A DNA stretch of 64,000 nucleotides from Myxococcus stipitatus (GCF_037414475.1 NZ_CP147913.1:9682501-9746500); one strand, 5' to 3'. Counted from the stretch's first letter, positions 26,074 through 36,031 are shown. Translations and numbers: made by a program. Notes: generated from the letters alone by a model not told the origin.

Positions 26074-29000
26074 ATGGCTCAGACCTCCCTACGCCCTATT
26101 CAGAAAGTGCTGTGCGCCAACCGCGGTGAGATTGCCATCCGCGTGTTTCGCGCGTGCAACGAGCTGGGAATCCGCACCGTCGCCATCTACAGCGACGAGG
26201 ACCGCACGCACGAACACCGCCACAAGGCGGACGAAGCCTACCGCGTGGGTCACGGCAAACGCCCCGTGGAGGCCTATCTCGGCATCGAGGAGATTCTCGA
26301 CGTGGCCGTGCGCGCGGGGGTGGATGCCATCCACCCCGGCTACGGCTTCCTGTCGGAGAACGCCCTCTTCGCCGAGGCCTGTGAGCGCCGGGGCATCCGC
26401 TTCATCGGCCCGAGCTCCGCGGTGGTGCGGACCATGGGCGACAAGGTCGCGGCCAAGCAGCTCGCGAAGCAGGTGGGCGTGCCCACCGTGCCGGGCACCA
26501 CGCTGGAGGGCGATGATACAAGTGTGCTGACTCAGGCCCGGGAGTTCTTCGCCGCGCATGGCGGCCCGGTGCTCGTGAAGGCGGCCCACGGCGGCGGCGG
26601 ACGCGGCATGCGTGTGGTGCGCGAGGCGAAGGACCTGGAGGCGGCGCTGGCCTCGGCGCGCTCGGAGGCCCAGAGCGCCTTCGGCTCGTCGGCGGTGTTC
26701 CTGGAGAAGTTCCTGGAGCGGGTGCGCCACATCGAGGTCCAGCTCCTGGGCGACCTGCACGGCAACCTGGTCCACCTCCACGAGCGGGATTGCTCGGTGC
26801 AGCGGCGCCACCAGAAGGTCATCGAGATTGCCCCCGCGCCCAATCTGTCTCCCGCGCTCAAGAACGCCATCTGCGACGCCGCGGTGAGGCTGGCCCGGGA
26901 GGCGGGCTACAGCAGCGCCGGCACGGCGGAGTTCCTGGTCTCCGACGACCACTTCTATTTCATCGAGTGCAACGCGCGGCTCCAGGTGGAGCACACCGTC
27001 ACCGAGCAGGTGACGGGGGTGGACCTGGTGCAGAGCCAGATTCGCATCGCGGAGGGCTACTCGCTGGGCTCACCCGAGGTGGGCATTCCCTCGCAGGAGT
27101 CGCTCCAGCCTCGCGGCTACGCGGTGCAGCTGCGCGTCACCACGGAGGACCCGTCCAACAACTTCATGCCGGACGCGGGCATCATCACCGCGTGGCGCGC
27201 GGCCACGGGCTTCGGCATCCGGTTGGACGGCTCCAACGGCTACACCAACGCGCACATCTCCCCGTACTACGACTCCATGCTGGTGAAGGTCATCGCCTAC
27301 GCCCCCACGTTCCAGGGCGCGGTGATGAAGGGACAGCGGGCGCTGCGGGAGTTCCGCATCCGCGGCGTGAAGACAAACCTCCCCTTCCTGGAGAACGTGC
27401 TGCGGCACGCCGCGTTCCAGGAGGGTGAGACGTACACCCGCTTCATCGATGAGACACCGGAGCTGTTCCACCTGGCCCCGAGGAGGGATCGCGCCAGCAA
27501 GCTGCTCACCTATCTGGCCGAGGTCATCGTCAACGGCCACCCCACCATCAAGAAGCACCAGCGGCTCAAGCCGAATCAGTTCCTGGAGCCCCGCCTCCCG
27601 GTGGCGCCTCCCGGGACTCCGCCCCGAGGTACCGCGCAGATCCTCGCGGAGAAAGGCCCCCGGGGTCTGGCCGAGTGGGTGCTGGCGCAGAAGCGCGTGT
27701 TGTTGACGGACACGACGATGCGGGACGCACACCAGTCGCTGCTCGCCACGCGCATGCGCACGCGGGACGTGCTGCGGGTGGCTCCGGCGACGGCGCACCT
27801 GGCGTCGGACCTGTTCAGTCTGGAGAGCTGGGGCGGCGCCACGTTCGATACGGCGTATCGCTTCCTCAATGAGGACCCGTGGGCCCGGCTGCGCGCGCTC
27901 AAGGCCGCGGCGCCCAACCTGCTGCTCCAGATGCTCCTGCGTGGCGCCAACGCCGTGGGCTACACGAGCTACCCCAACAACGTGGTGGAGGCCTTCATCG
28001 ACGAGGCGGCCGAGGCGGGCGTGGATGTCTTCCGCATCTTCGACAGCCTCAACGACCTGGGCAGCATGGAGGTCTCCATCAACCGCGTCCTCAAGACGGG
28101 CAAGGTGGCGGAGGTGGCCATCTGCTACACGGGCGACGTCGCCAACCCCAAGCGCAAGAAGTACACGCTGGATTACTACGCGGACCTGGCCCGGCGCATC
28201 GAGGACTCGGGGGCGCACTTCCTCTGCATCAAGGACATGGCGGGCCTCTTGCGGCCCCGCGCCGCGGCCATGTTGATGGACCGCCTGCGCGAGGTGACCC
28301 GGCTGCCCATCCACCTGCACATGCACGACACCGCGGGCAATGGCATCGCCAGCTACCTGGAGGCCATCGAGCACGGCGTGCACATCGTGGACGTGGCGCT
28401 GGGAAGCATGGCGGGCCTCACCAGCCAGCCCAGCCTCAACGCGCTGGTGAGCGCGCTGCGGGGACACCCGCGTGAGACGGGGCTCGCCAACGCGAGGCTC
28501 CAGCCCCTCGCGAACTACTGGGAGGACGTGCGCGAGTACTACGCCCCCTTCGAGAGCGGCCTCAAGAGCACGACGAGCGAGGTCTACTACCACGAGATTC
28601 CCGGAGGCCAGTACTCCAACCTCCGGCCCCAGGTCGCGGAGATGGGGCTGCTCAACCGGTGGAACGACGTGAAGGATGCGTTCGCGCTCGTCAACGTGCT
28701 GGTGGGCGACATCCCGAAGGTGACGCCGTCGTCGAAGATGGTCGGCGACTTCGCCATCTTCCTCTTGAAGAACGACCTGATGGTGCGCGCGCCCACGCTG
28801 GCCGAGGCCGCGACGCTCACCCATGCGAAGCTCATCGCGGAGGCGCCTCGGCTGGACTTCCCCTCCAGCGTGGTGGGCTACTTCCGAGGCGAGCTCGGCC
28901 AGCCGCCGAATGGCTTCCCCGAGGACCTGCGCACCGCGGTGCTCAAGGGCCTGCCGCGCGTCGAGGGCCGGCCCTCGGCGAGCCTCCCCCCGTTGAACCT

Positions 29001-29577
29001 GGAAGCGCTGCGCGCCGAGCTGACGAAGAAGACGGGGCAGCCCATCTCCCGAGTGGATGCCATCTCCAGCGCGCTCTACCCCCGGGTCATGGCGGGGTAT
29101 CTGGAGGACGCGGCCCGCTTCGAGGATGTCTCCATCCTCGACACGCCCAACTACTTCTACGGCATGGAGGTGGGACAGGAGATCTGGGTGGACCTGGAGC
29201 CGGGCAAGACGCTGGTCATCAGCCTGTCCGCGGTCGGCGAGCCGGATGAAGACGGGCTGCGCACCGTCTACTTCGCGCTCAATGGCCACAACCGCACGGT
29301 GCAGGTCCGCGACCGCAGCCGCGCGGCGCGCGTGGAGGCTCGGCGCCAGGCGGACCGCTCCAATCCCAACCACATCGCCGCGAGCATGCCGGGCACGGTC
29401 ATCGCCCTTCATGTGAAGTCCGGGGCCGTCGTGGAAGCGGGTGCGCCGCTCGTCACGTTGGAGGCGATGAAGATGGAGACGGTGGTGCGTGCGCCTCGCG
29501 CGGGGACCATCGCGGAGGTGGCCACCTCGCTGAAGGCATCCATCCAGGGAGGAGACCTGCTCGCGGTGATGCAGTAG
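26074..29577 (+). CDS. pyc: Pyruvate carboxylase
   Basis: ATP- and biotin-dependent enzyme converting pyruvate and bicarbonate to oxaloacetate, the anaplerotic entry to the TCA cycle. The 1167 residues match the single-chain alpha4 enzyme. The biotin carboxylase domain (about 1-455) begins KVLCANRGEIAIRVFRA and has the ATP-grasp loop HGGGGRGMRVV. The carboxyltransferase domain (about 540-820) starts VLLTDTTMRDAHQSLLATRM and includes HMHDTAGNGIASYL. A tetramerisation part follows, then the biotinyl domain with AMKMET, Lys1133. The ATG at 26074 gives MAQTSLRPIQKVLC; an earlier open stretch is short and unsupported. Divergent from the P450 gene. Confidence 0.97.
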   Translation: MAQTSLRPIQKVLCANRGEIAIRVFRACNELGIRTVAIYSDEDRTHEHRHKADEAYRVGHGKRPVEAYLGIEEILDVAVRAGVDAIHPGYGFLSENALFAEACERRGIRFIGPSSAVVRTMGDKVAAKQLAKQVGVPTVPGTTLEGDDTSVLTQAREFFAAHGGPVLVKAAHGGGGRGMRVVREAKDLEAALASARSEAQSAFGSSAVFLEKFLERVRHIEVQLLGDLHGNLVHLHERDCSVQRRHQKVIEIAPAPNLSPALKNAICDAAVRLAREAGYSSAGTAEFLVSDDHFYFIECNARLQVEHTVTEQVTGVDLVQSQIRIAEGYSLGSPEVGIPSQESLQPRGYAVQLRVTTEDPSNNFMPDAGIITAWRAATGFGIRLDGSNGYTNAHISPYYDSMLVKVIAYAPTFQGAVMKGQRALREFRIRGVKTNLPFLENVLRHAAFQEGETYTRFIDETPELFHLAPRRDRASKLLTYLAEVIVNGHPTIKKHQRLKPNQFLEPRLPVAPPGTPPRGTAQILAEKGPRGLAEWVLAQKRVLLTDTTMRDAHQSLLATRMRTRDVLRVAPATAHLASDLFSLESWGGATFDTAYRFLNEDPWARLRALKAAAPNLLLQMLLRGANAVGYTSYPNNVVEAFIDEAAEAGVDVFRIFDSLNDLGSMEVSINRVLKTGKVAEVAICYTGDVANPKRKKYTLDYYADLARRIEDSGAHFLCIKDMAGLLRPRAAAMLMDRLREVTRLPIHLHMHDTAGNGIASYLEAIEHGVHIVDVALGSMAGLTSQPSLNALVSALRGHPRETGLANARLQPLANYWEDVREYYAPFESGLKSTTSEVYYHEIPGGQYSNLRPQVAEMGLLNRWNDVKDAFALVNVLVGDIPKVTPSSKMVGDFAIFLLKNDLMVRAPTLAEAATLTHAKLIAEAPRLDFPSSVVGYFRGELGQPPNGFPEDLRTAVLKGLPRVEGRPSASLPPLNLEALRAELTKKTGQPISRVDAISSALYPRVMAGYLEDAARFEDVSILDTPNYFYGMEVGQEIWVDLEPGKTLVISLSAVGEPDEDGLRTVYFALNGHNRTVQVRDRSRAARVEARRQADRSNPNHIAASMPGTVIALHVKSGAVVEAGAPLVTLEAMKMETVVRAPRAGTIAEVATSLKASIQGGDLLAVMQ

Positions 29578-29641
29578 CGCGCGGAAGATGCGCGGGGCCG
29601 GACGTTGAGTGTGGGCGCGGCCTTTGACATGGTCGCGCCCC

Positions 29642-32449
29642 ATGAAGCGAGCCCTCCTCTCATTCCTGGCGCTGGCCTCCTGCGCCACCCCCTCGACTCC
29701 GTCCCCGTCCTCAGACACGGGGGCGGCGTCAACCGCGACCCAGGCGCCCGCGCTCCCGGAGGAAGTCCGGCTGGCGGACCTGCGGCAGATGACCTTTGGC
29801 GGCGAGAACGCCGAAGCCTACTGGTCCTTCGACGGCAAGCAGCTGTCACTCCAGGCGCGCCACGACGGCATGGGGTGTGATCGCATCTACCGCATGGAGG
29901 TGGACCCCGTCCGTGGCGCCGGCGCCAAGGTGGAGCCCGTCTCTTCGGGCAAGGGCGCCACGACGTGCGCGCACTTCCTGCCGGGAGACCAGGAGGTCAT
30001 CTACGCGTCCACGCATCTGGGCGGCCCCGAGTGCCCTCCCAAGCCCGACCACTCCATGGGCTACGTCTGGGCGCTCTACGACAGCTACGACATCTTCAAG
30101 TCCAACGCGGATGGCACGGGCATCCAGCGGCTGACGGACGCGCCGGGCTACGACGCGGAAGGCACGGTGTGCGCGAAGGATGGCTCCATCCTCTTCACTT
30201 CTGTCCGGGATGGAGACCTGGAGCTGTACCGGATGGACCGCGACGGGAAGAACGTGAAGCGGCTCACGCACTCGCCCGGGTATGACGGCGGTGCGTTCTT
30301 CAACGCGGACTGCACGCAGATTGTGTGGCGCGCGTCGCGTCCGCAGCCGGGCAAGGCGCTCGATGACTATCAAGCGTTGCTCAAGCGGGGGCTCGTGCGG
30401 CCCACGAAGCTGGAGCTGTATGTCGCCAACGCGGATGGCTCGGAGGCCCGGCAGATCACGTGGCTGAACGGCGCGGCGTTCGCGCCGTTCTTCCATCCCA
30501 ACGGCCGGCGCATCCTCTTCTCGTCGAACCATGGAGACCCCAAGGGGCGCGAGTTCGACATCTGGGCGGTGGATGTCGACGGCTCGAACCTGGAGCGCAT
30601 CACGTACGCGCCGGGCTTCGACGGGTTCCCGATGTTCTCGCCGGACGGCAAGTGGCTGGCGTTCTCGAGCAACCGCGCCACGGCCCAGGGCAAGAGCGAC
30701 ACGAACCTGTTCATCGCGCGCTGGGTGGATGACGCGAAGCCCGGCGTGGCCACGGGCGCCGCGGAGCGGATTCGCGATGACGTCACGTTCCTCGCCGACC
30801 CTGTCCGTGAGGGCCGAGGCATCGGCACGAATGGCCTGGAGGCCTCGGGCGCGTTCGTGGAGGCGCGGTTCAAGGAGCTGGGGCTCAAGCCCGCGGGGGA
30901 CACGGGGGCCTATCGGCAGACATTCCCGGTGACGACGGCGGTGCGGCCCGTCGCGGGGACGCAGGTGCGGATTGGGAAGACGGTGCTCGCGAGTGACGCC
31001 TTCTCGGTGATGGGCTTCTCCGCCCAGGGACAGGCCAAGGGGCCGTGGGTCTTCGCGAACTACGGCATCTCCGAGCCGTCGCTCAAGGTGGACGACTACG
31101 CGAAGTTGCAGGTGAAGGGGAAGGTCGTGGTGGTGCGCCGCTTCGTTCCGGACGGCGCTGAGTTCGGGGACACGGACAAGCAGCGGCGCTTTGGAGACCT
31201 CCGGTACAAGGCGTGGCAGGCCGCGCAGCGCGGCGCGAAGGCGCTCATCGTGGTGGATTGGCCCCAAGCGCCTTCGCCCGCGCCCAAGGAGTGGCAGATG
31301 CCTCCCGAGGCGACGCTGCCGACCCTGTCGCCCGAGGGGCCAGGAGACGCGGGCATCCCCGTGGTGGTGGTGAAGCGCGCGGCGATGGAGCCGGTGATGG
31401 CGGCGCTGCTCGCTGGCAAGCGCGGTGAGGCCCAGGTCGACGTGAAGCTCGAGGCCGAGCAGCGGCCCGCGTTCAACGTCGCCGCGCTGCTCGAGGCGGG
31501 CGAGGGAAAGCTGCCGGGCGCGGTGGTGGTGGGCGCGCACTATGACCACCTGGGGTACGGCGGCCGCTCGTCGCTGACACCGGACCGGCACGAGCCGCAT
31601 GTCGGAGCTGATGACAATGCGTCCGGTGTCGCGGCGCTGCTGGAGATTGCCCGTGCGTTGAAGGAGCGCCAGGGGGAGCTGAAGCGCGACGTGCTCTTTG
31701 TTGCCTTCTCGGGTGAGGAGACGGGGCTGCTGGGGTCCACGTACTTCACGCGTCAGCGGGGCGACGAGGGGATGAAGCAGCTCACCGCGATGTTGAACCT
31801 GGACATGGTGGGCCGGCTGCGCGCGGGGGGACTCTCCGTGCTGGGCGCCGAGTCCGCGGGTGAGTGGGGGCCGCTGCTCGCCCGTGCGTGTGGTGAGGCG
31901 CGCATCGCGTGCAATCCGAGCGGCGACGGCTACGGCCCGAGCGACCATTCACCGTTCTACGCGGCGGGCGTGCCGGTGCTGCACTTCTTCACGGGGACGC
32001 ACTCGGACTACCACAAGCCCTCGGACACGGCGGCGCGGCTCAACGCGGTGGGGACGGCGCAGGTGGCGCGGGTCGTGTCGGCCGTGGCGCTGGGGCTGGA
32101 TGGGGCGACGACGCTGACGTATCGCAAGGTCCCCTCCCCTGCTCCGCGCGGAGACCTGCGCAGCTTCAACGCGTCGCTGGGCACGGTGCCTGACTACGCG
32201 GGCCCGCCGAACGGACAGAAGGGCATGCTCCTGGCGGGCGTGCGCGCGGGGGGCGCGGCGGACAAGGCCGGCATGCTGCGGGGGGATGTCCTCGTGCGGC
32301 TCGGCAAGCACGTCATCGGCGGCGTCGAGGACCTGATGTTCGTCCTCAACGCCTCCAAGCCCGGCGAGACGGTGCAGGCGACCGTGCTGCGTGACGGCAA
32401 GGAAGTGCCGCTCGAGGTGACGTTCCAGGAGAGCAAGCGCCCTCGGTGA
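29642..32449 (+). CDS. M28 family aminopeptidase lipoprotein with propeller and PDZ domains
   Basis: A 935-residue exported peptidase. Signal MKRALLSFLALASC ends in a lipobox Cys14. Residues of about 45-370 are a TolB/PD40 beta-propeller (SVRDGDLELYRMDRDGKNV and GFPMFSPDGKWLAFSSNRA). A protease-associated insert lies near 470-590. The M28 zinc peptidase core follows: His633 and Asp in GAHYDHLG, GADDNASG, the catalytic Glu in SGEETGLLGS, LDMVGR and the last ligand His in HSDYHKPSDT. A PDZ domain closes the protein (KAGMLRGDVLVRLGKHVI). It probably degrades peptides at the cell surface. It follows pyc by 64 bp on the same strand. Confidence 0.9.
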   Translation: MKRALLSFLALASCATPSTPSPSSDTGAASTATQAPALPEEVRLADLRQMTFGGENAEAYWSFDGKQLSLQARHDGMGCDRIYRMEVDPVRGAGAKVEPVSSGKGATTCAHFLPGDQEVIYASTHLGGPECPPKPDHSMGYVWALYDSYDIFKSNADGTGIQRLTDAPGYDAEGTVCAKDGSILFTSVRDGDLELYRMDRDGKNVKRLTHSPGYDGGAFFNADCTQIVWRASRPQPGKALDDYQALLKRGLVRPTKLELYVANADGSEARQITWLNGAAFAPFFHPNGRRILFSSNHGDPKGREFDIWAVDVDGSNLERITYAPGFDGFPMFSPDGKWLAFSSNRATAQGKSDTNLFIARWVDDAKPGVATGAAERIRDDVTFLADPVREGRGIGTNGLEASGAFVEARFKELGLKPAGDTGAYRQTFPVTTAVRPVAGTQVRIGKTVLASDAFSVMGFSAQGQAKGPWVFANYGISEPSLKVDDYAKLQVKGKVVVVRRFVPDGAEFGDTDKQRRFGDLRYKAWQAAQRGAKALIVVDWPQAPSPAPKEWQMPPEATLPTLSPEGPGDAGIPVVVVKRAAMEPVMAALLAGKRGEAQVDVKLEAEQRPAFNVAALLEAGEGKLPGAVVVGAHYDHLGYGGRSSLTPDRHEPHVGADDNASGVAALLEIARALKERQGELKRDVLFVAFSGEETGLLGSTYFTRQRGDEGMKQLTAMLNLDMVGRLRAGGLSVLGAESAGEWGPLLARACGEARIACNPSGDGYGPSDHSPFYAAGVPVLHFFTGTHSDYHKPSDTAARLNAVGTAQVARVVSAVALGLDGATTLTYRKVPSPAPRGDLRSFNASLGTVPDYAGPPNGQKGMLLAGVRAGGAADKAGMLRGDVLVRLGKHVIGGVEDLMFVLNASKPGETVQATVLRDGKEVPLEVTFQESKRPR

Positions 32450-32456
32450 AGGTCAA

Positions 32457-32484
32457 CGCAGCCGGCGCTGAGTGAGTGGCTGCG
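32457..32484. terminator. Hairpin between convergent genes
   Basis: A 7-bp stem CGCAGCC/GGCTGCG with a 14-base loop, just after the M28 peptidase stop and just before the stop of the convergent DsrE gene. No T-run; a weak bidirectional terminator candidate. Confidence 0.35.
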
Positions 32485-32489
32485 CCGTG

Positions 32490-32951
32490 CTAATAGCGGA
32501 TGACCTGATAGCCCTCGGCCACCAATCGCGCCAGCTCCGCCACGCCGTTGTCCACCACGTCGGCCTGGGGCTGGAGCTTCTTCGGGTCGATGTCGAATTT
32601 CTGGAGCGCGTGGCCACAGGCCACCAGCCTCACACCAGCGGCCTTCGCTTCCTGGGCCGCCTTGCGCACCTCCTCCGGAACGGCCTTCACAGTCGGGTCC
32701 AGCGCCACCACCGCGCGGCCATACGTGAGCCACACCACGTCCGAGAGATAGCCCGACTCCTTCGCGCTCTTGGCGTGCCGGAAGGAACTGGAGAGCGTGC
32801 CGATGTCCTCCAGCCCCGTGGTGGCCACGAACACGAGCTTGCCCTGGCGGGTGGGAGACTGCTTCCCGGCGGGCAGAGCCGGTTGCGCGCCGAGTGCAAT
32901 CCAAGGAGCGACGATGACGGCTGCGACGAAGTACAACAGGAATCGTTTCAT
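32490..32951 (-). CDS. DsrE-family protein with signal peptide
   Basis: A 153-residue exported member of the DsrE/DsrF-like family. Signal peptide MKRFLLYFVAAVIVAPWIALG, cleaved near residue 22. The mature part has the family's alternating strand/helix pattern: KLVFVATTGLEDIGTLSSSF, VVWLTYGRAVVALDP, AAQEAKAAGVRLVACGHAL with one conserved-position Cys, and a final VDNGVAELARLVAEGYQVI. Cytoplasmic relatives relay sulfur in tRNA thiolation or sulfite metabolism; periplasmic versions are of unknown role. GGAGC lies eight bases before the ATG at 32951. It stands alone beside a gene-poor stretch. Confidence 0.8.
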   Translation of the reverse strand: MKRFLLYFVAAVIVAPWIALGAQPALPAGKQSPTRQGKLVFVATTGLEDIGTLSSSFRHAKSAKESGYLSDVVWLTYGRAVVALDPTVKAVPEEVRKAAQEAKAAGVRLVACGHALQKFDIDPKKLQPQADVVDNGVAELARLVAEGYQVIRY

Positions 32952-33654
32952 CTGGACGAGCTCCGGGCCGTTCGCGGACGGCAGGATGACAAGCAAGCTG
33001 CTGCGCACCACCGCATGGGTGCCATCCGCGGAGGGCCCCCCATCAGGATCGATCAGGCGAGGCTCCGAAGACGGCAGGGGAGATGACACAAGACACCCCG
33101 CTCGAAGTTCCCGGAGAATCCGCGAGGAGATGGCATGTGGGAATCTGGTCACAGCCGGATGAGAACCTCCCGCCGCTCATGGCTCACGGAGAACCAGGAG
33201 GACTCGCGGGGGTCACCTTTCGGCGCGACTGCGCATGAGCGAGCGGAGCTTGCAGCGCCGACTGACTCATGAAGGGGGAGCTTGGACGGCCTGCTGGATG
33301 ACCTTCGCCGCGAGCTCGCGGCCCGCCCTCTCGCCGATCCAAAGGTTGCCATCGCGGACCACGATTGAAGCCCGTACGACGTGACTGGCCAATGGAGCCC
33401 CAGTGCTGACCGACACACCACGCACGTCGCTGCGATCTGCTGGTCATGGCGGAAGACGCGCGCATCGGCTACATGCCCATGCGAGTCTGGGGTTGTCCGA
33501 CGACGGCCATGTGGACTCTGGTTCCGCCGCTACGCGCAGGAGAATGGTTTCAAGGCCGCGGTTCAGTGGCGCGACAGCGGGCGGCCGATTTTCTTGACCT
33601 GAACATCCACGCGGCGCGGTCCTCCCAAGGGACACCACAAGAGAGGCACATCGC
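32952..33654. other. Gene-poor spacer of about 700 bp
   Basis: Between the divergent DsrE gene and the unknown gene at 33655. No frame gives a full-length convincing protein. A short minus-strand remnant at 33267-33425 is listed separately. Codon bias is weak throughout, which fits decayed or recently inserted DNA. Confidence 0.4.
33267..33425 (-). pseudogene. Possible C-terminal gene fragment
   Basis: A 52-codon frame from a GTG at 33425 with a protein-like ending: ASIVVRDGNLWIGERAGREL and then AAKVIQQAVQAPPS. An in-frame TGA lies about 21 bases upstream, with no ribosome-binding site. It reads like the C-terminal end of a longer lost gene. The family is not recognised. Confidence 0.25.
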
Positions 33655-34965
33655 ATGTCACTGGGATTCGAAGTGGAGCTGAACGGCATCGCTGTCCGGG
33701 ACGCAGCTGGGGAGTCCTACTCTGAGGCATACAAGGGGGTGACGCTGTTCAAGACACAGGTGCGACCCGGATTGAACGCGGTCATCGAGACGGGGACGAT
33801 GGGCATGTCGTCCACCTTGGAGTTGGTCTCCAACGTGGACGTCAACCCCTACACGGGCTCGCCGACCTGGGAGGTCCAGGTCGATCAGTTCGTGGCGCTC
33901 ATCCAGGCGCTGTCGCAATGCAATAGACCGGTCACCGTCGCGTCCTTCGTGGAACGGACGCACCCGTCGGAACCGGTGAAGTTCTCCGCCTCCCGGACCA
34001 CCAAGGACATCTCCGCCCGAATGGGCGCCGAAGAGGTCTCCTTCCTTCGCAGCCTCTTGTGCTGCTGGCCGGCCGAGGACTCCCGGGTGGCTGGAATCAG
34101 GGCCACCACGCTCCAGGCCACCGGCACGGTCTTCTCCAGCAGCTGCGTCCAGGTGAACTTCTCCACCAACCTGGAGCACCTGGGAAGCCGCCTCATGCAA
34201 GGCACGCATCCGTTCGTCGAGTTGCTGGATGACATGCACCGAGACCACGAACTGCATATCGTCGCCGAGCTGCGCAATCTGGCCCGGATCGAGCAGTTCA
34301 CGAATCAGCATCACCGGTTGCTCGGCTATCTGTTCCTGGTGCTGCACCGGCTGACCTTCGAAGGGAGCAAGGTCGCGAGCAAGAATCGCTTTCTTTTCCT
34401 CCCCCGCTTCGACCTGCTGAAGCTCCGTGCGCAATGCCTGAGCGATACGGACCAGGGGTGGCTCCGGAATCATGTGGACCCCGAGGAGTTCGCCAGGCTC
34501 CGACCGGACAGGGGGCACCTGCCCATCTCTGGAGAATTCAGCAGGGCGTACAGCCTCTCCCAGAAAGGCCATTCCCCCGTGGCGAACACGGTCGAGGAGT
34601 TCCTCAACGCCGCGCTCCACGCCAATCTGGGAGGCCTTGCTCCGAAGGTGGTCACGGAGCACCTCATGCGCGTCCCAGACTCGACCTTGCCCAAGTGGGT
34701 GGAGGGTGCCGACAACATCGTCTTCGAAGGACGGCTCGACTCGTGGACACAGTTCGCCCGTGGGGAGGGCCTGCTGCTCGACGAGGATGATGACGAGGAG
34801 GAGGAGGATGACCTACCCGCGCTCAGACGGGGCCTCCTGGCCCTGGGCAGAATCGTGGTGGGCTATGACGTCGCGCCCCACACGGGGATGGTTGCCCTGG
34901 ACATCGAAGGGTCCAACGAAAGCGAGAGTGATGGACTGTTGATTCCCGTCGACCAGCGGTCGTGA
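33655..34965 (+). CDS. Hypothetical protein with amidoligase-like N-terminal motifs
   Basis: A 436-residue cytoplasmic protein, not recognised with confidence. The start GFEVELNGIAVRD followed by IETGTMGMSSTLELVSN recalls the amidoligase/glutamine-synthetase-like fold, where an N-terminal G(F)E(I/V)E motif and a later E(L/V)VS motif hold metal-ATP. The middle is helical and rich in His and Leu (MHRDHELHIVAELRNLARIE). Near the C terminus is a run of Asp/Glu (LDEDDDEEEEDD). AAGAGAGG precedes the ATG at 33655. Less biased codon use and the gene-poor flanks suggest accessory or transferred DNA. The enzyme suggestion is inference only. Confidence 0.55.
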   Translation: MSLGFEVELNGIAVRDAAGESYSEAYKGVTLFKTQVRPGLNAVIETGTMGMSSTLELVSNVDVNPYTGSPTWEVQVDQFVALIQALSQCNRPVTVASFVERTHPSEPVKFSASRTTKDISARMGAEEVSFLRSLLCCWPAEDSRVAGIRATTLQATGTVFSSSCVQVNFSTNLEHLGSRLMQGTHPFVELLDDMHRDHELHIVAELRNLARIEQFTNQHHRLLGYLFLVLHRLTFEGSKVASKNRFLFLPRFDLLKLRAQCLSDTDQGWLRNHVDPEEFARLRPDRGHLPISGEFSRAYSLSQKGHSPVANTVEEFLNAALHANLGGLAPKVVTEHLMRVPDSTLPKWVEGADNIVFEGRLDSWTQFARGEGLLLDEDDDEEEEDDLPALRRGLLALGRIVVGYDVAPHTGMVALDIEGSNESESDGLLIPVDQRS

Positions 34966-35215
34966 GTCGCCCCCGTCACCGACAATCCATCAACCCGTGT
35001 CTCGTCGAGGTCGACGCTGATGTCGATGATGCATGAGCCACCTGCGGAGACGTTTCCACCCAGATGCGCCGGGGCATCGATGCGGCTTGCATCAATCCCC
35101 CAAGTGAAGCAATGGCGAGATCCACCGCGACTCGCGGATGGGGATTCTTTGGGTTCATCAAACACTCCTGTTCGAGCGTCTGGTTCCGCTTGCGCCCCGG
35201 GATGGGATGAACCCG

Positions 35216-36031
35216 TCACCTGCGCTCGAATTGGGAAATAACATCCTCGAGGACGCCCAGGAAATAGCCATCCGCGGGGCCTCCGGCATCGCGAATGGCG
35301 AGGAGGAGCGGATAGAAACTCGGGTCGCCCAGAGACGCAGCGGCCTCGAGCGCGTACACCGTCACGCGAGCACCACAAAGCGTGGCACGGGTGGGCCCTA
35401 CAGCGCGAGGGTCCTTGCGTGCCGCCAAGCCCGCCAGCGCCTCCCCGAAAATCTCCGAGTCTTTCTCGCCGAGCCGCGCCGCGAGCGCATCACGAAGCTG
35501 CGGTGTGTCGCACTCCTCCCTGAGCGTCCCCAGCCCAAACGTCGCCCAGTCTCGGACATCGCGGTCCTCGTCGGACGAAAGCTGGATGAGCGCCTCAATC
35601 GCTTCTGGCGCATCCAAGACAGCCAGTCCGTGCACCGCTCCATATCGAGCATCGGCAACGGGATGACGGGCCAGACCGATGAGCTCCTTCAGAGCGCGCG
35701 GCTCCACCAGATGCCCCAATGCCACACCTGCCGCGAGGAGGACCCTGGGTTCCCTCTCCCGCCGGAGCAGGTCCACCAATGCATCGCCACGCTCCACGGA
35801 GAAAACCCTGTTCCCAGCGCCAAACTGGCCAAGAATATCCGCGCCGCGCCCCCGCGCCTTCGCCGAGGAGGACCCGAGAAGCCGTAGGGCGGCGTCCAAC
35901 ACGTCACGCGTTCCCCGACGTTGCAGCGTTCCGATGGCCTCCCAGGCGCGCTCATCGTCCTCGTCCCCTTCCAGGGCAAGATGGATGAGTTCTTCGGTGC
36001 TCCTGTCTTCGCCATGGCCTGGAAGACTCAT
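35216..36031 (-). CDS. HEAT-repeat protein
   Basis: About 271 residues of alpha-helical repeats of roughly 30-35 residues: TEELIHLALEGDEDD, then TRDVLDAALRLLGSSSAKAR, REPRVLLAAGVALGHLVEPR, DARYGAVHGLAVLDAPEAIE and DVRDWATFGLGTLREECD. This is the PBS-lyase/HEAT type, a protein-interaction scaffold. There is no signal peptide. The start is ambiguous. The ATG at 36031 (MSLPGHGEDRSTEEL) fits related proteins; a GTG at 36100 would overlap the previous stop as GTGA and extend the N terminus by 23 residues. It is the last gene of a three-gene unit with two secreted Cys-rich paralogues. Confidence 0.8.
   Translation of the reverse strand: MSLPGHGEDRSTEELIHLALEGDEDDERAWEAIGTLQRRGTRDVLDAALRLLGSSSAKARGRGADILGQFGAGNRVFSVERGDALVDLLRREREPRVLLAAGVALGHLVEPRALKELIGLARHPVADARYGAVHGLAVLDAPEAIEALIQLSSDEDRDVRDWATFGLGTLREECDTPQLRDALAARLGEKDSEIFGEALAGLAARKDPRAVGPTRATLCGARVTVYALEAAASLGDPSFYPLLLAIRDAGGPADGYFLGVLEDVISQFERR

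Noticed and set aside
24580..26074. P450, MFS transporter and nearby enzymes as a biosynthetic gene cluster
   Set aside because: The P450 and MFS genes converge and neighbours are primary-metabolism or surface proteins; no PKS, NRPS, terpene or RiPP core gene is present.
27070..29718. 882-residue open frame on the minus strand across pyruvate carboxylase
   Set aside because: High-GC codon shadow of pyc; His/Arg-rich composition, no domain pattern, and pyc is certain on the other strand.
34863..35378. Minus-strand frame in the spacer after the unknown gene, containing SCIIDISVDLDETRVDG
   Set aside because: Overlaps two better genes, lacks a ribosome site, and a second frame is equally open; at most a relic.
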